From: Mesorhabditis belari
Taxonomy: Eukaryota; Nematoda; Chromadorea; Rhabditida; Rhabditidae
Direction of reading: 5' to 3'
Assembly: GCA_958450365.1 (NCBI GenBank)
Contig: CAUEEP010000749.1
Span: forward strand, 62,001-126,000
Length of the DNA stretch: 64,000 nt
Shown: piece after piece, positions 32,730-43,200 of the stretch
Layout: each line of letters starts with the position of its first letter
How positions within the stretch are numbered: the stretch's first letter is position 1
Position numbers and translations under genes: made by a program
The notes under the pieces: generated by a model
The model's input: only the letters and a program-made list of their open reading frames with translations
Database searches by the model: none
Told to the model about the DNA's origin: nothing

Positions 32730-33560
32730 ATGAAAAGCAGATTTTCGTGTCAAAATTAGCCGGTGAAGCCGTTTTTGGATAATCAACAATGATAAAAAGA
32801 ATCCTCTAATTTACTAATTGAGGGAAATTTTTATGACAAAGAGCGACAAAAAGTGCTATGATTGTGAGATAATATTATTGTTCACTTTTGTAGAGTTTTA
32901 ATGAGGACACTTCAGACTTTCAAATGAGATCAAAGAGAATTCGAATTGAGCCACATAATCTCACAAACACAATGGATAAAATCAACACAATTAGAAGTGG
33001 CTTTTGGGTGATCTGTTGCCGCTCTTTCTCACGAGGTGAGCACTTTTTCTTTCGGAATTTGAGCTTCGGGAAGTTTAGGGAAATTTGCAGAGATTTTAGA
33101 GAATTTCGCTGAAACCACCTTCTGAAATACTTAATGCATTCGCGACGACGGGATTTTCGAGCGTAAAGTCGCGTAGTCGATAACTGTCGATAACTAAACG
33201 TTGTCGATAAAAAGCTAACTCTTTCCATGATGTGCAAAGAATTTCAGCAAGAAGTCAAACTTCAAATTCGAGCTTTTCGAATGAGTTTTAAAGGTCCATA
33301 ACTTTACTCAGAGGCAATAATTACTGTTCACTTTTATATAGTTTTAATGAGGACACTTCAGACTTTCAAATGATATCAAAGAGAATTCGAATTGGGCCAT
33401 ATAATCTCACAATCATATAAAAATCAACGCAATCAGAAGTGATTTTTGGGTGATCTGTTGCCGCTCTTTCTCCACGATTTCTATCATCGTTCTTTATTCA
33501 AAAAACAAGTTCACCGGCTAATTGTGACTCGAAAATTTGCTTTTCATGGCTGTAATTACA
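32730..33560. mobile_element. Nested foldback repeats related to the CAGAGGCAATAATTACTG family
   Basis: Outer arms carry GAAAAGCA(G)ATTTTCG...GCCGGTGAA and the complement near 33510-33550. Inner direct copies of GAGGACACTTCAGACTTTCAAATGA occur at 32905 and 33350, each followed by TCTGTTGCCGCTCTTTCTC. Confidence 0.65.
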
Positions 33561-33842
33561 AAGAAATTATGAAAAAAAATCACTTGATTATGAAAAATGG
33601 GGATAAAAGTCTCGAGTTTTAATTAAGCTCATTACGAGAACTCATTAAGAGCAATGTCACCTTGCTGTTTCTTGAATTTGATGACTTGTAAACGTTTTTT
33701 TCAAATAATAATTAAAGATTTATTGATTATAAACCAAAATGATATGATTTTGAGATTATATGGCTTAATTCGAATTCTTTTTGATATCATTTGAAAGGCT
33801 GAAGTGTCCTCATTAAAACTATACAAAAGTGAACAGTACAAA

Positions 33843-34150
33843 AGCGTCTGCGTCTGTGTTTTGTTTTTTTTTAGAGTTGAACTCAATCAAATTTTATTTG
33901 ACCTCATTTGAAAGCCAAGTAAACAACGATCTAATTCAAAGTTTTTGACAAATGAGAAAGGATTTGTTAAAAAGTTAATGAATAAAGTGAATTGCTTTAA
34001 TTAACCATCCTTCTGATCGTGGATCTCGTAAGGTTGCATAGAACTTTGTTCGGAAATAAGATCGTTGTTTACTTGGCTTTCAAATGAGGTCAAATAAAAT
34101 TTGATTGAGTTCAACTCTAAAAAAAACAAGACACAGACACAGACGCAGAC
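33843..34150. mobile_element. Foldback, GCGTCTGCGTCTGTGTTTTG ends
   Basis: Arms of about 90 bp share TTAGAGTTGAACTCAATCAA and GACCTCATTTGAAAGCCAAG in inverted orientation. A third single-arm copy is at 34375-34440. A short GATCAACGA tandem array follows at 34512-34610. Confidence 0.8.
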
Positions 34151-34742
34151 TAGACTCTGTTCGCTCAATTTAGCTGTGATTTAAGCGACTAAGCGACTTA
34201 GCCGGATTCTCCCTTTTAAGCGTCACTATGCTCAAATTTTTGAGATCAATTTTTACTCTTAAATTTCTAGTATTTTCTTTTGCAATTTCTACATCTTTTA
34301 AAACCATTACGGTGCTTAAAAAACAGCTAAACTGAGAGAATGATGCGATCTGGCTTGAGCGTATTGTGTCTCGCTTTTCTTAGAGTTACTCAATCAAATT
34401 TTATTTGGCATCATTTGAAAGCCCAGAGTTCCCTTAATGAAACGATATAAAAAGTAAAAAACTGTATTATTTCTGGATTTCTGGACAAATTTCTATGCAA
34501 CGGTGTGGAGATCAACGATAACGAACGAATCGATCAACGAATCGATCAACGAATCGATCAATCGATCAATCGATCAACGATACGATCAACGATAACCAAC
34601 GATATCGATCAAAAGAATGATTAACTAAAGAAATTGTTGGTAAAAGATTTTTAAAAATGCAATTAGTGATTTTCTGTTCTCATTCTATTGCTTACTATCG
34701 AAAAGTTATCAAAAAAAAAGCTGATTTCTAAGGTAAGTTCAT

Positions 34743-36650
34743 CTAAAGTAAATTGATCATTAAAAAGCACAATTCTTTTCTATTTAGCATACGGTAATGG
34801 CAATCTCTTATCCAGATTGTGATGCGTAAGCTCTTTTTGATTTTTTTTTGATCCATTTCCTGTGTCTCAAATTTTTCGGTTTCAAAACCCTTTTTCGACA
34901 GGATGATCTCCAAGGAAACGAAAGTGCAAAGAGATTTCGAGCTTATTTTGTTAGAATCGAATTCACCCTCATCTTTTATTCTCAAAAATTTTAACAGAAA
35001 ACTTCTGTCATATTGATGGATTTGGTGTGGATTAGAGGATGCAAATTGCATAAGAATTTAAACGCAATTCTGCTTTTTTCTTTGTTACAAGTCAAGTTAC
35101 TGAAGTTTGGGTTTACAGTAAGATGAGCGAGCTTTTAGAGCTACTAGGGGATAGGCTAATTTTCGCAATTTTTTTTGCGCAACTGAGTCGTTTGCGCAAC
35201 TCGCCATAACTTTCTTCTAAGTCAGCCAATCTTTATGATTTTGGTTTCATTTTGTAGATCTCAATAAGTGACAACAAAATGACACCAAAACGATAAAGAT
35301 TGGCCCATTTAGAAAACAGTTATGGCGATTTGCGCAAAGGACTCTGTTGGGCAAAAAAAATTACGGAAATTAGCCTACCCCGTTACTAGATTTCATTAAG
35401 ATGTAGGCTATTTTAGCATTTTTACCGTTTACCGTTTTTACCGTTCCAGAAAACGAGGGTTTTCATTGGAAATGAAGAATTCAGTGCGCCAGAAGGGATG
35501 CGTTTACGGGCTCATAGATACTCAAAGCGCAAAAGGAAACAGTTACAGAAAAATGCAAGTTAACTGTATTACGGTAATCTTCTAGATACAATAATGAAAG
35601 TGCTAGTTTTTATTGAATTTGATATAATTTGATAAGAAATTACAAGGCTTAGCAAAAATTTTATCAAAATTCGAATGATTTCTGATTTATTACACTGATT
35701 TTCTGAAATATTGTCTTTTAGAAAACGCAAAATGCTTTTCAAATGCAAATAAATGATTGTAAATGGTTTTGAATTGAAGAAATGAATCTCATTTGAAATT
35801 TCAATGGAAGAATTGTACTTCAATTTTCAAGAATTCAGATTCAGATTCAAATTCAGCTAATGGATAGTAAATATTGATGGAAAAATAGTTCTAGCACTCA
35901 AGTAGACTTTGATCTAGAAGAAATTGAAGAGCTTTAGAATTGAAGAGCTTTAGAATTGAAGAGCTTTAGAATTGAAGATCTTTAGAATTGAAGATCTTTA
36001 GATTTGAAGAGCTTTAGATTTGAAGATCTTGTAATTTGAATATCTTTAGATTTGAAGCCTTTGTACTCAAACAAGAATAAAAGTGTACTCCACTGAACTT
36101 TCAAAGCGTTCATGGACGGAAAGCACATAGAAAGCTTAGTATAGGAAATTGGGTAGCAACTACGATGAAATTTACCAAATTCACCGTATTACAATAAGCT
36201 TTTAATTACAGTAAACATTACAGTAATCTTTTAATCTCCTCAAATCTAAAGATCTTCAAATCTAAAGCTCTTCAATTCTAAAGCTCTTCAATTCTAAATC
36301 TCTTCAAATCTAAAGCTCTTCAAATCTAAAGCTCTTCAAATCTAAAGCTCTTCAATTTCTCCTAGATCAAAGTCTACTTGAGTGCTAGAACTATTTTTCC
36401 ATCAATATTTACTATCAATTAGCTGAATTTGAATCTGAATCTATCTGAATATGTATTCTTGCAAAATCGTACCTCAATACTTACTTATTTTTAGCAATAA
36501 GTACAATCCCAAAAGCAATCACGTACAAATTGTTCTTTTTCCACGCCTCCACACTCAATTTCCCTTCCATATTTCCCATGAAGCTATAATTGGCTATAAC
36601 GAATAGACTTTGTACTCCAACAAGAATAAAAGTGTACTCCACTGAACTTT
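34743..36650 (-). CDS. Two joined exons of an unrecognised membrane-protein-like gene, 3' part
   Basis: Exon 36485-36650: acceptor GCTGCAG, 54 codons with 2 nt at each edge, then a strong GTAAGTATT donor. Exon 34743-34980: acceptor TTTTTGAG, 1 nt then 79 codons to a TAG stop. Phases match (2+1). The first exon encodes two hydrophobic segments (EYTFILVGVQSLFVIANYSF and NNLYVIAFGIVLIAKN), suggesting transmembrane helices. The second gives a hydrophilic Lys/Glu-rich tail (KDEGEFDSNKISSK...). Upstream exons were not found. The 1.5-kb intron is filled by two foldbacks, and a 43-bp piece of exon 36485-36650 is copied into one of them. Family unknown; a tail extending to the last in-frame stop is an assumption. 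Confidence 0.4.
35146..35392. mobile_element. Foldback, GGGGATAGGCTAATTTTCG ends
   Basis: Arms share ATAGGCTAATTTC, TTTGCGCAA, CGCCATAACT and AATCTTTATGATTTTGGT(GTCA) in inverted order. The core hairpin recurs as a shorter element inside the Tigger-like ORF at 48132-48240. Confidence 0.8.
35831..36445. mobile_element. Foldback with 18-bp tandem arrays in both arms and a captured exon piece
   Basis: Outer arms (CAGATTCAGATTCAAATTCAG ... TAGTAAATATTGATGGAAAA ... CTCAAGTAGACTTTGATCTAG) are inverted copies. Next to them, arrays of GAATTGAAGAGCTTTA lie on the left (35920-36050) and the complement on the right (36240-36360). The loop holds 36060-36102, which matches 36609-36651 at 42 of 43 bases. 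Confidence 0.85.
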
Positions 36651-36775
36651 CTGCAGCAATCATACTGCAATCATACTGCAAATCGTTTGAAAATTGGCTT
36701 AGCTCTAATCTAGAGCTCTAATCAACATTTCCCCAATGACTTCATGAGTTTTTGCTGTACTTAATTTTTCGAATA

Positions 36776-37024
36776 TTAAGATGAAGATGAGCTTTTTGAG
36801 TCGAAAAGACACGAAAAGAAAGTCGGATTTTGAGCTTGATTTTCCGTTAAATCATGTGGCACTTCTCGACAGCTTTTGTTGATCTTTCCAAGGGTGTGAA
36901 GGTGCCGGATAACTGATGTTTGAGGAATATCCAGTTCAGCGGAGAGCCTGTGAGTACTGGTTGATGGATTGGCTTCAACTGCGTCGCGTAGAGCTTCAGA
37001 ATCCACAGTAGTTGGCCGAGTTCA
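36776..37024 (-). pseudogene. Mariner transposase fragment, N-terminal helix-turn-helix domain
   Basis: Reads RPTTVDSEALRDAVEANPST ... RHLHTLGKINK ... VPHDLTENQAQN, the mariner DNA-binding HTH ending in the conserved PHDL motif. It begins after an in-frame TGA and stops after about 80 codons. There is no catalytic domain and no inverted repeats nearby, so it is a dead fragment. Confidence 0.8.
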
Positions 37025-37160
37025 AACGGTCCACTTCCAAATTTAGATACGTACCTCTTAATATCCCATTCGGTAGAATCGGTTTTTATTTCTAACAGTC
37101 CGTTTTACTTGCTTGTCAACCCTTTCTGTAAGCTTACCAATAGCTTTTCTGTAAGCTTAC
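37025..37160. repeat. Dispersed repeat, inverted partner at 51345-51480
   Basis: Shares CGGTCCACTTCCAAATTTAG, ACGTACCTCTTAATATCCC and TTGCTTGTCAACCCTTTCTG with the complement of the other copy. Both carry a CTGTAAGCTTACC duplication. Confidence 0.85.
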
Positions 37161-37421
37161 CGATAACGGGCATCTTGTTCTATTTGTCTCAAAATTATGT
37201 GAACCCTTTGGATTTAATTAAAAATTGCTCAATGATGATAGAATTAGGACAGATTATGACTTTGCACTATCCTGAGTCAAGTCTAGTACTTTAATCTGGA
37301 AATGAGGTCTTTTGTCTTCGAGGAATAGTAACATGTACAACATAACTTGGTTAATTTGTAGGAGTTAGTTTTCTGGTACTAGAGATCCGATACTAGAGAT
37401 TTTCTGGTACTAGAGATGTAA

Positions 37422-37580
37422 TAAAGTAAAGTAAGAAAGAGTCAAGAAAGATTTCCGAAGAGGGAATTGAACCCTTGACCTTTTTACCTTTGCAGATGCT
37501 CTAACCACTGAGCTATCCGGCATCTTCTTGCCAGAGAAGAAAGAGGAAATACAAGGGGAAGAGAAAAGAAGAAAGAGATA
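37422..37580 (-). mobile_element. tRNA-derived SINE-like repeat, best-preserved copy
   Basis: The minus-strand core GCCGGATAGCTCAGTGGTTAG ... AGGGTTCAATTCCCTCTTCGG (37452-37521) keeps good A and B boxes. Flanks match the 22929 copy over the whole length. Confidence 0.8.
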
Positions 37581-38035
37581 AAACACAAGAAAAGTTCTAG
37601 CCGGTCATGTTGGGGTGATGATTGAGCGAACCGATCGCATGTGCATTTCGAAACCTGTACTCCTTTAACATCCATTTCTTACCTTGTACCAGATTCTAGA
37701 TTTGCTGAAACTAACAAATCAAAATTAAAATCTAGTTTGCAAAATAAATCGCCAAAGCCCTCAAAATGTTTTATTTTTGTCATTTCACTTTTTCGTTACA
37801 ATTTTATCTGTTTTTCGAACATGAAGTAAACAATTTTATAATACAAAACTTTTATGACAGCACCAATCAGGATTGAGAATAAAATAGATTAGTGTAAATA
37901 CGGAAACAAGATAATTTAAAGAAGCCATTAAAACGATTGATTGATTTCAAATTTGATAAAGATTTAATGATTTAATGATAGACCTAATGTGCAGAGTTAA
38001 GAAAAAAGAGAGTTGCTCGGAGAATAGTTCACTTG
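37581..38035. other. No supported gene
   Basis: AT-rich. A TTACCTTGTACCAG patch at 37680 suggests possible splice debris, but no exon can be framed. Confidence 0.3.
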
Positions 38036-38672
38036 GGAGTGGGACAAATGCGACCTTTTTTTGCGCACCCGGACATTTACGCACCTTTTTTTCCGCACCT
38101 TGCCCATTAGCGCACCTTTTTTCGCGTTTTAAAAAGCTCTAAAAAGCTAATATTAATCAATTTCTATTCCAAGAGTTGTTTTTCTAGGTAATTTTAGGGC
38201 GTAGAATCGAAATTTTGGCATATCAGAGCGTGTGGAACCAATTTGAAAGACAAAACGGCTAGATCAAATTACAGAAAATTGTCGATTTTTCTCTTTGTAT
38301 AACTCCGTCCGTTCGCTTCCACAAGCACTGATATGTCAAAATTTCGATTCTACGCCCTCAAATTACTTAGAAAAACAACTCTTGGAATAGAAATTGGTTA
38401 ATATTGGCTTTTTACAGAAGATTGTTGATTTTTCGCATTGTATAACTCCGTCCGTTCGCTTCCACAAGCTCTGATATGTCAAAATTTCGATTCTACGCCC
38501 TCAAATTACCTAGAAAAACAACTCTTGGAATAGAAATTGGTTAATATTAGCTTTTTAGAGCTTTTTTAAAACGCGAAAAAAGGTGCGCTAATGGGCAAGG
38601 TGCGGAAAAAAAGGTGCGCAAATGTCCGGGTGCGCAAAAAAAGGTCGAATTTGTCCCACTACCGTTCACTTA
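38036..38672. mobile_element. Large foldback, GTGGGACAAATGCGACC family
   Basis: Outer arms of about 90 bp with GTGGGACAAATGCGACC, TTTTTTTGCGCACCCGGACA and GCACCTTGCCCATTAGCGCA. The inner part contains three copies of CTAATATTAACCAATTTCTA...GAATCGAAATTTTG in mixed orientation. Same terminal family as 21060-21640. Confidence 0.85.
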
Positions 38673-38714
38673 AATATGGAATGGAAATTGAGAGAATTAG
38701 GAGAAATATTTCAG

Positions 38715-38785
38715 CTCCACCATTAAGCGCCATCATTTTTGAGCTGCAAGAACCAAATGGCGACGTGTTCGTGATTGAAATGTGA
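38715..38785 (+). CDS. Possible terminal coding exon
   Basis: Acceptor AATATTTCAG, then 23 codons (PPLSAIIFELQEPNGDVFVI...) ending in TGA. It is less AT-rich than the flanks. It needs an upstream exon in phase 1, which I could not find. Low confidence. Confidence 0.25.
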
Positions 38786-39107
38786 TCCGGGATAGCCGTC
38801 ACCCTATGATTACAGTAATAGAATTGGCGTATTTTTTCTTATCATTAATCTCAAGGTTGGAAAGTACATAGAGGGAGAATTTTTGGAAAGTGCAATTGCA
38901 AAAATGTCCCGTGAAATCTGAGAAAAGAAATTGCAAAGATTCATGGTGTCGTTTTAGAGATATTCAATTTTTGCTGATGCTGTGGCGGTTGTTATGGCTT
39001 TAATAGGACAAAAAAAATTGGTTCTTGAGTAGAATCATGAGCTTTTGGAAAAATCCTGGACTTTTGGCTTTTATCTGGCTTTTGGCTCTATTTGATCTTT
39101 TTATTAT

Positions 39108-39626
39108 TAGGTTGATGCAAAAGTCTTTTTCATTTTTTTCGTACTTCTTTTGAAAAATAACAAAGTCATCAATTAACCTATGGTTTGCTCTAAATGAAAA
39201 GTGTTTATTGTTCAATTTCCCATCTTTTTAAGTCAATTTGGGTTCACTTTCAAGCAAATTCGAGAGTGAAAACGGGTTTTTCATAAAAATCTATAAAAAC
39301 CTCTATAAAGAAATTGGCTGAATCAATTTCTCTGAAAATCTGAAAAAATATCTAACTTTTTGTGCTCTATCTTTTATTTATTAACATCAAGATTGGTTTC
39401 CTTAGCTAAAGCGTCTAAAATGCATCATCGAGCCGTCGCCTTTTTTGACTACCCGACTTCAGGCTCTGAAAAAAATCTAGACATAAGACATTTTAAACTC
39501 GTTTTAATGTCATTTTGCAGAAAAATAATTGGCCTTTCGAATGCAATAAACCGTTGTTCAATTGGTGCATTTGTTACTTTTTAACGGAAGTACGAAAAAA
39601 ATGAAAAAGACTTTTGCATCAACCTA
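39108..39626. mobile_element. Non-autonomous mariner element, copy 2
   Basis: TA-flanked, with ends GGTTGATGCAAAAGTCTTTTTC and complement. The body aligns with 7862-8379 throughout (TCACTTTCAAGCAAATTCGAG, TGACTACCCGACTTCA, TTTTGCAGAAAAATAATTG). This copy keeps the better ends. Confidence 0.85.
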
Positions 39627-39657
39627 ATAGTATTAGTATTAGTCATTTGATCTCTTC

Positions 39658-39879
39658 TTGGGTACGCCTGCAGTGAATCCCAAATGTTCTCCAGCCAAAA
39701 TTTCTATTCGCAACCAGAGTGTCTTCGAAGATGATAACATTTCTATTACAAAGCAGCTACGACTCCTAGAAGACTGGGCTTCCAATTTTAAAAAAAACGA
39801 CCAAGAAAACGTTGCAACAAAGTTTGGTCTGATAAGAAAAACTGTTGGAAAGCATTGGGACTTTTTTTCCGACAGTTAA
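39658..39879 (+). pseudogene. Possible helix-turn-helix fragment of a CENP-B/Tigger-type transposase
   Basis: The ORF contains ITKQLRLLEDWASNFKK followed by VATKFGLIRKTVGKHW, which resembles the psq/CENP-B HTH pattern. No catalytic domain follows; the frame stops after about 73 codons. Similarity was judged by eye. Confidence 0.3.
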
Positions 39880-40227
39880 GCGAAAACTGGTTTACCTAGA
39901 CAATAACTCAACAAGAGCTAGGAGGAAATCTGAAATTTGAAACTTTTTTTATGTTGTTGTTAATAAAGTGTTGCTGGTAAATCAAAAATTTCAAAAGAAA
40001 AGCCAAAAGTCGAGGATTTTTCCAAAAGGATTCTTCCAAAAGTCTAGGATTCTACTCAAGAGCCAAAAACACATGTATGGGGGTTTCAAATCGAGAAAAG
40101 TATAAAACATGACGAGATTGTGAGCCCCGAAGCGCCTTTTGGCAGCCACTTATAAACTTCTTTGGAGGATCGAGTTGAAGAGTTTTTTTCATTGGACACC
40201 TTATGAAACTAGAAGTAGAGGAGTTGA

Positions 40228-43200
40228 TTAGACTACCTGCGATTTCACATAGGCTTTGATGAGCGCCTGGTAGAGATGGCCGAGGAGCTTGAGAGTCGCG
40301 TCGAAAGCCTTGTCAATGTTAGACGGACAAAGCGACAGTGGCAAACGATCGATCTCATGCCATCTAGACTTGAAATGATCAACTATTATCAAAACACGTA
40401 GCCAGAATTGAGAAAATTTTCAATAGGAATTCGTATATGAAAATAAATACCGTATTTATTCTATTAGGTTGGCAATAATGAAATTTCGGTTTCACTTTAG
40501 AACCCTATTTAGAAACGATGCGACCTTCAAACAGAAAAGGGTTTGTACCATTGTAAAAGCCAAATTCGTTTACACAAAATTAAGTATTAGATACTCTGGA
40601 AAACTATTGTTTTAGTCTTTTTCAGGAATCTGAGGAAAAGCGGCCAAAACCACGTTTTTTGTTAATTTCAATTCAGAACATTTGCTAGAGACCGTGTATT
40701 TTCGTAGCCTACCGCAAAAGAAAGAAGATATTTTGCTAAATAAGCAGACAAAATTCTAGACCAAACCGTCGAGCCGTTTTCCTGAAAGGATTTCTTAAGT
40801 AGACGAGTTGTGATTTTTGCCAAATCAAGGTTTTTGTATATTTGAAACAGTTTTTTCGAACAAATCTAGATGTAAATATCAATTTTGAGCAAACATTGTG
40901 CTTTCACCAGTTATTTGATGCTTGTTTCGCCAGTTATTTGATTGGAAGCCGCATTGTTTTTAAATAAGGCTTAAAGCTAAAAACGAAATTTCATTATTGC
41001 CAACCAAATAATAGAAGCACAGTCTCCAATGGAGGCAACAATTCAGAAAATTGTTGACATCTTTCGAAATCTTGACTTTAGACCCATCTATGGAGAGATT
41101 TAAACCGGGGAGCACATGGATTTTAAAATTTTAATTAATAATTTTAAAATTGTTAGAGAGTAAGCAAAGACATCAGTTAATCCATTATTAATTACCGTAT
41201 TTATTCTATTTGAAGCACATATTCCTGTGCTTCTAATAGAATAAATACATAGAGCACGTGGATTTTTTTCGAAGAATCATCAATCGAATTTTGGGAAGGA
41301 AAAACTTTAATCTGAAAACACGTTTTTGTATGTTTTGGGCCAAGCTCTAACAATTAACATAGTTTTTAATAGATTTTAAATTTTTGATTCATGTACTACC
41401 TACGCTTACCTACTTTTTTGGCCGATCGATTTTGGGAGATTGAAAAATAGAAGAATATGTGCTGCTAATAGAATAAATACGGTAATTAATAATGGATTAA
41501 CTGATGTCCTTGCTTACTCTCTAACAAGGGAATGCTCAGAAGTGACCGTGACATTTCGGCACCAAAATGAGGTGCAAACACAAGTCGAATACGGTGATCA
41601 CGGTGGCGTTTTCGGATTTTGCCAAGAAGGCCTAGTTTTCGAGAAAAACGCGTTGTAAGTTTGGGCATCTACTCGGGAAACGGGTGCGCGAGATTAAGTG
41701 GCCTCCCCCGTTCGCCCCAGTGGGCTAGTGGGTAGTGTGGGTGTCTACCAGACCTATCCAATTCTGTGCCACGGGTTCGAATCCCCTCCGTGTCCATCTG
41801 AATGTTTGGGAAACTTATTATGCGGTATTAATACCAAACAGAGTCAAGGCTGCACTATAGATAAACTTTTCAATGATTCAATGAATGTATTCTTGTTGTT
41901 GGAGGCTTGAACGCTGACCAAGAATCACATAATAACGTCACGTGTAAGATACGATAGATTACCCAAGTCTCGCATTACCTCGACGCAAAGAGGCGACCTA
42001 TGACGGGGAATCGCGTGAGAAGGTATTGAGCTGCACGGATTCGCTGGTCGTCCCACGAGTACTGTGGATCCAAAGCTATGGGCGTAAGTCGCAACACTTG
42101 CAACTGTAAGTTGATACAAGACTTTTGAGTTTAACGTTATGAACGATTTTACCTTCTCATCATTACATCCATTTGTTTACAAAAAAAACTGATTTAATTT
42201 GCTATACGTACAGGGTGCGGCAAAAGTTCTGTTTTTTTTAGAATTCTCCCTAAAAGCTCCTGATTGTTTTTATCTCATAAGTGTTTACAGTCAAAAGATA
42301 GCCAATCTTTCACAGAATTCAAATCTTATTACCTTTTTTAAATAGCTCCTTTAGCTTTTGAGTTATCGCTATTTTATGCTCTTCAAAAAAAGTCTCTTTG
42401 GTCCCACTTATTTTTGTCAATTCTTCTAGAAAAATGACAACTTATTGAAAACTGTTGTTGTGTTTTCAGGTTGGAACTTATAAACAATTTTTTACAGACT
42501 CCTAGTCGTCTGAGTTCTAAGGTTAATAGAATTTTCCTATACTCGTAATACTAATCAGTGGTGCAACCACAGAGCTCACAAAAATTGTGATAACTCAAAA
42601 TCTAAGAAGCTATTTAAAAACGGTAAAAAGACTTGAATTCTGTGAAAGATTGGCAATCTTTTAATTCTAAACACTTATGAAATAATAACAATCAGAGAGA
42701 ATCCAATTAAAGATAATTTTAAAAAGGACAGAACTTTGGCCGCACCCCGTATAAGGCTGCTCTTTTTTGAACCAGATCTGAATCCGGACTCTTCGGTCGC
42801 CCCTTTTGCTGACCTGAAAGTATTTGAGTGCATTCGGGTGGAGTTGAGTGGTCGGCTTAGTCAGTTCCTCGGCGACCAGGGCATACGGATTGGCGAGTTG
42901 TGGTCGAAAGCCGAAAGCTTCACGCACCTCTTGAAGGCAAACAGATCGCGCGACTTCCAACAAAAAGTCCTGCTCTCTTAAGTGCTTATAGGTGGTCACC
43001 TAAAAAAGAAATTCTTTGACGGTTCAGAAAAAGCGAATTCGATTCATAAGTTCAAATTCAAGTGGGACGTCGGGCGAGGCTACAGCCAATGGCTGACGCG
43101 AGTTAACTAGACAACCTCATAGACTTTCATAGAGACTTCTAAAATGCCCGAAAGACCCGCCTAACGACGGGTTTTTCTGACTGGGTGTTTTGGGGCTAAC

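Noticed and set aside
40086..40208. Extra last exon for paralogue A (FHKVSNEKNSSTRSSKEVYK...).
   Set aside because: It would require a 28-nt intron, below the usual nematode minimum. The in-frame TAA directly after exon 40237-40368 is simpler.
41486..41668. Minus-strand exon candidate (LLGKIRKRHRDHRIRLVFAP) as the missing paralogue A exon.
   Set aside because: Its phase (1 in, 1 out) does not fit between phase-0 neighbours, and the plus strand is equally open with a good GTAAGT donor. Left undecided.
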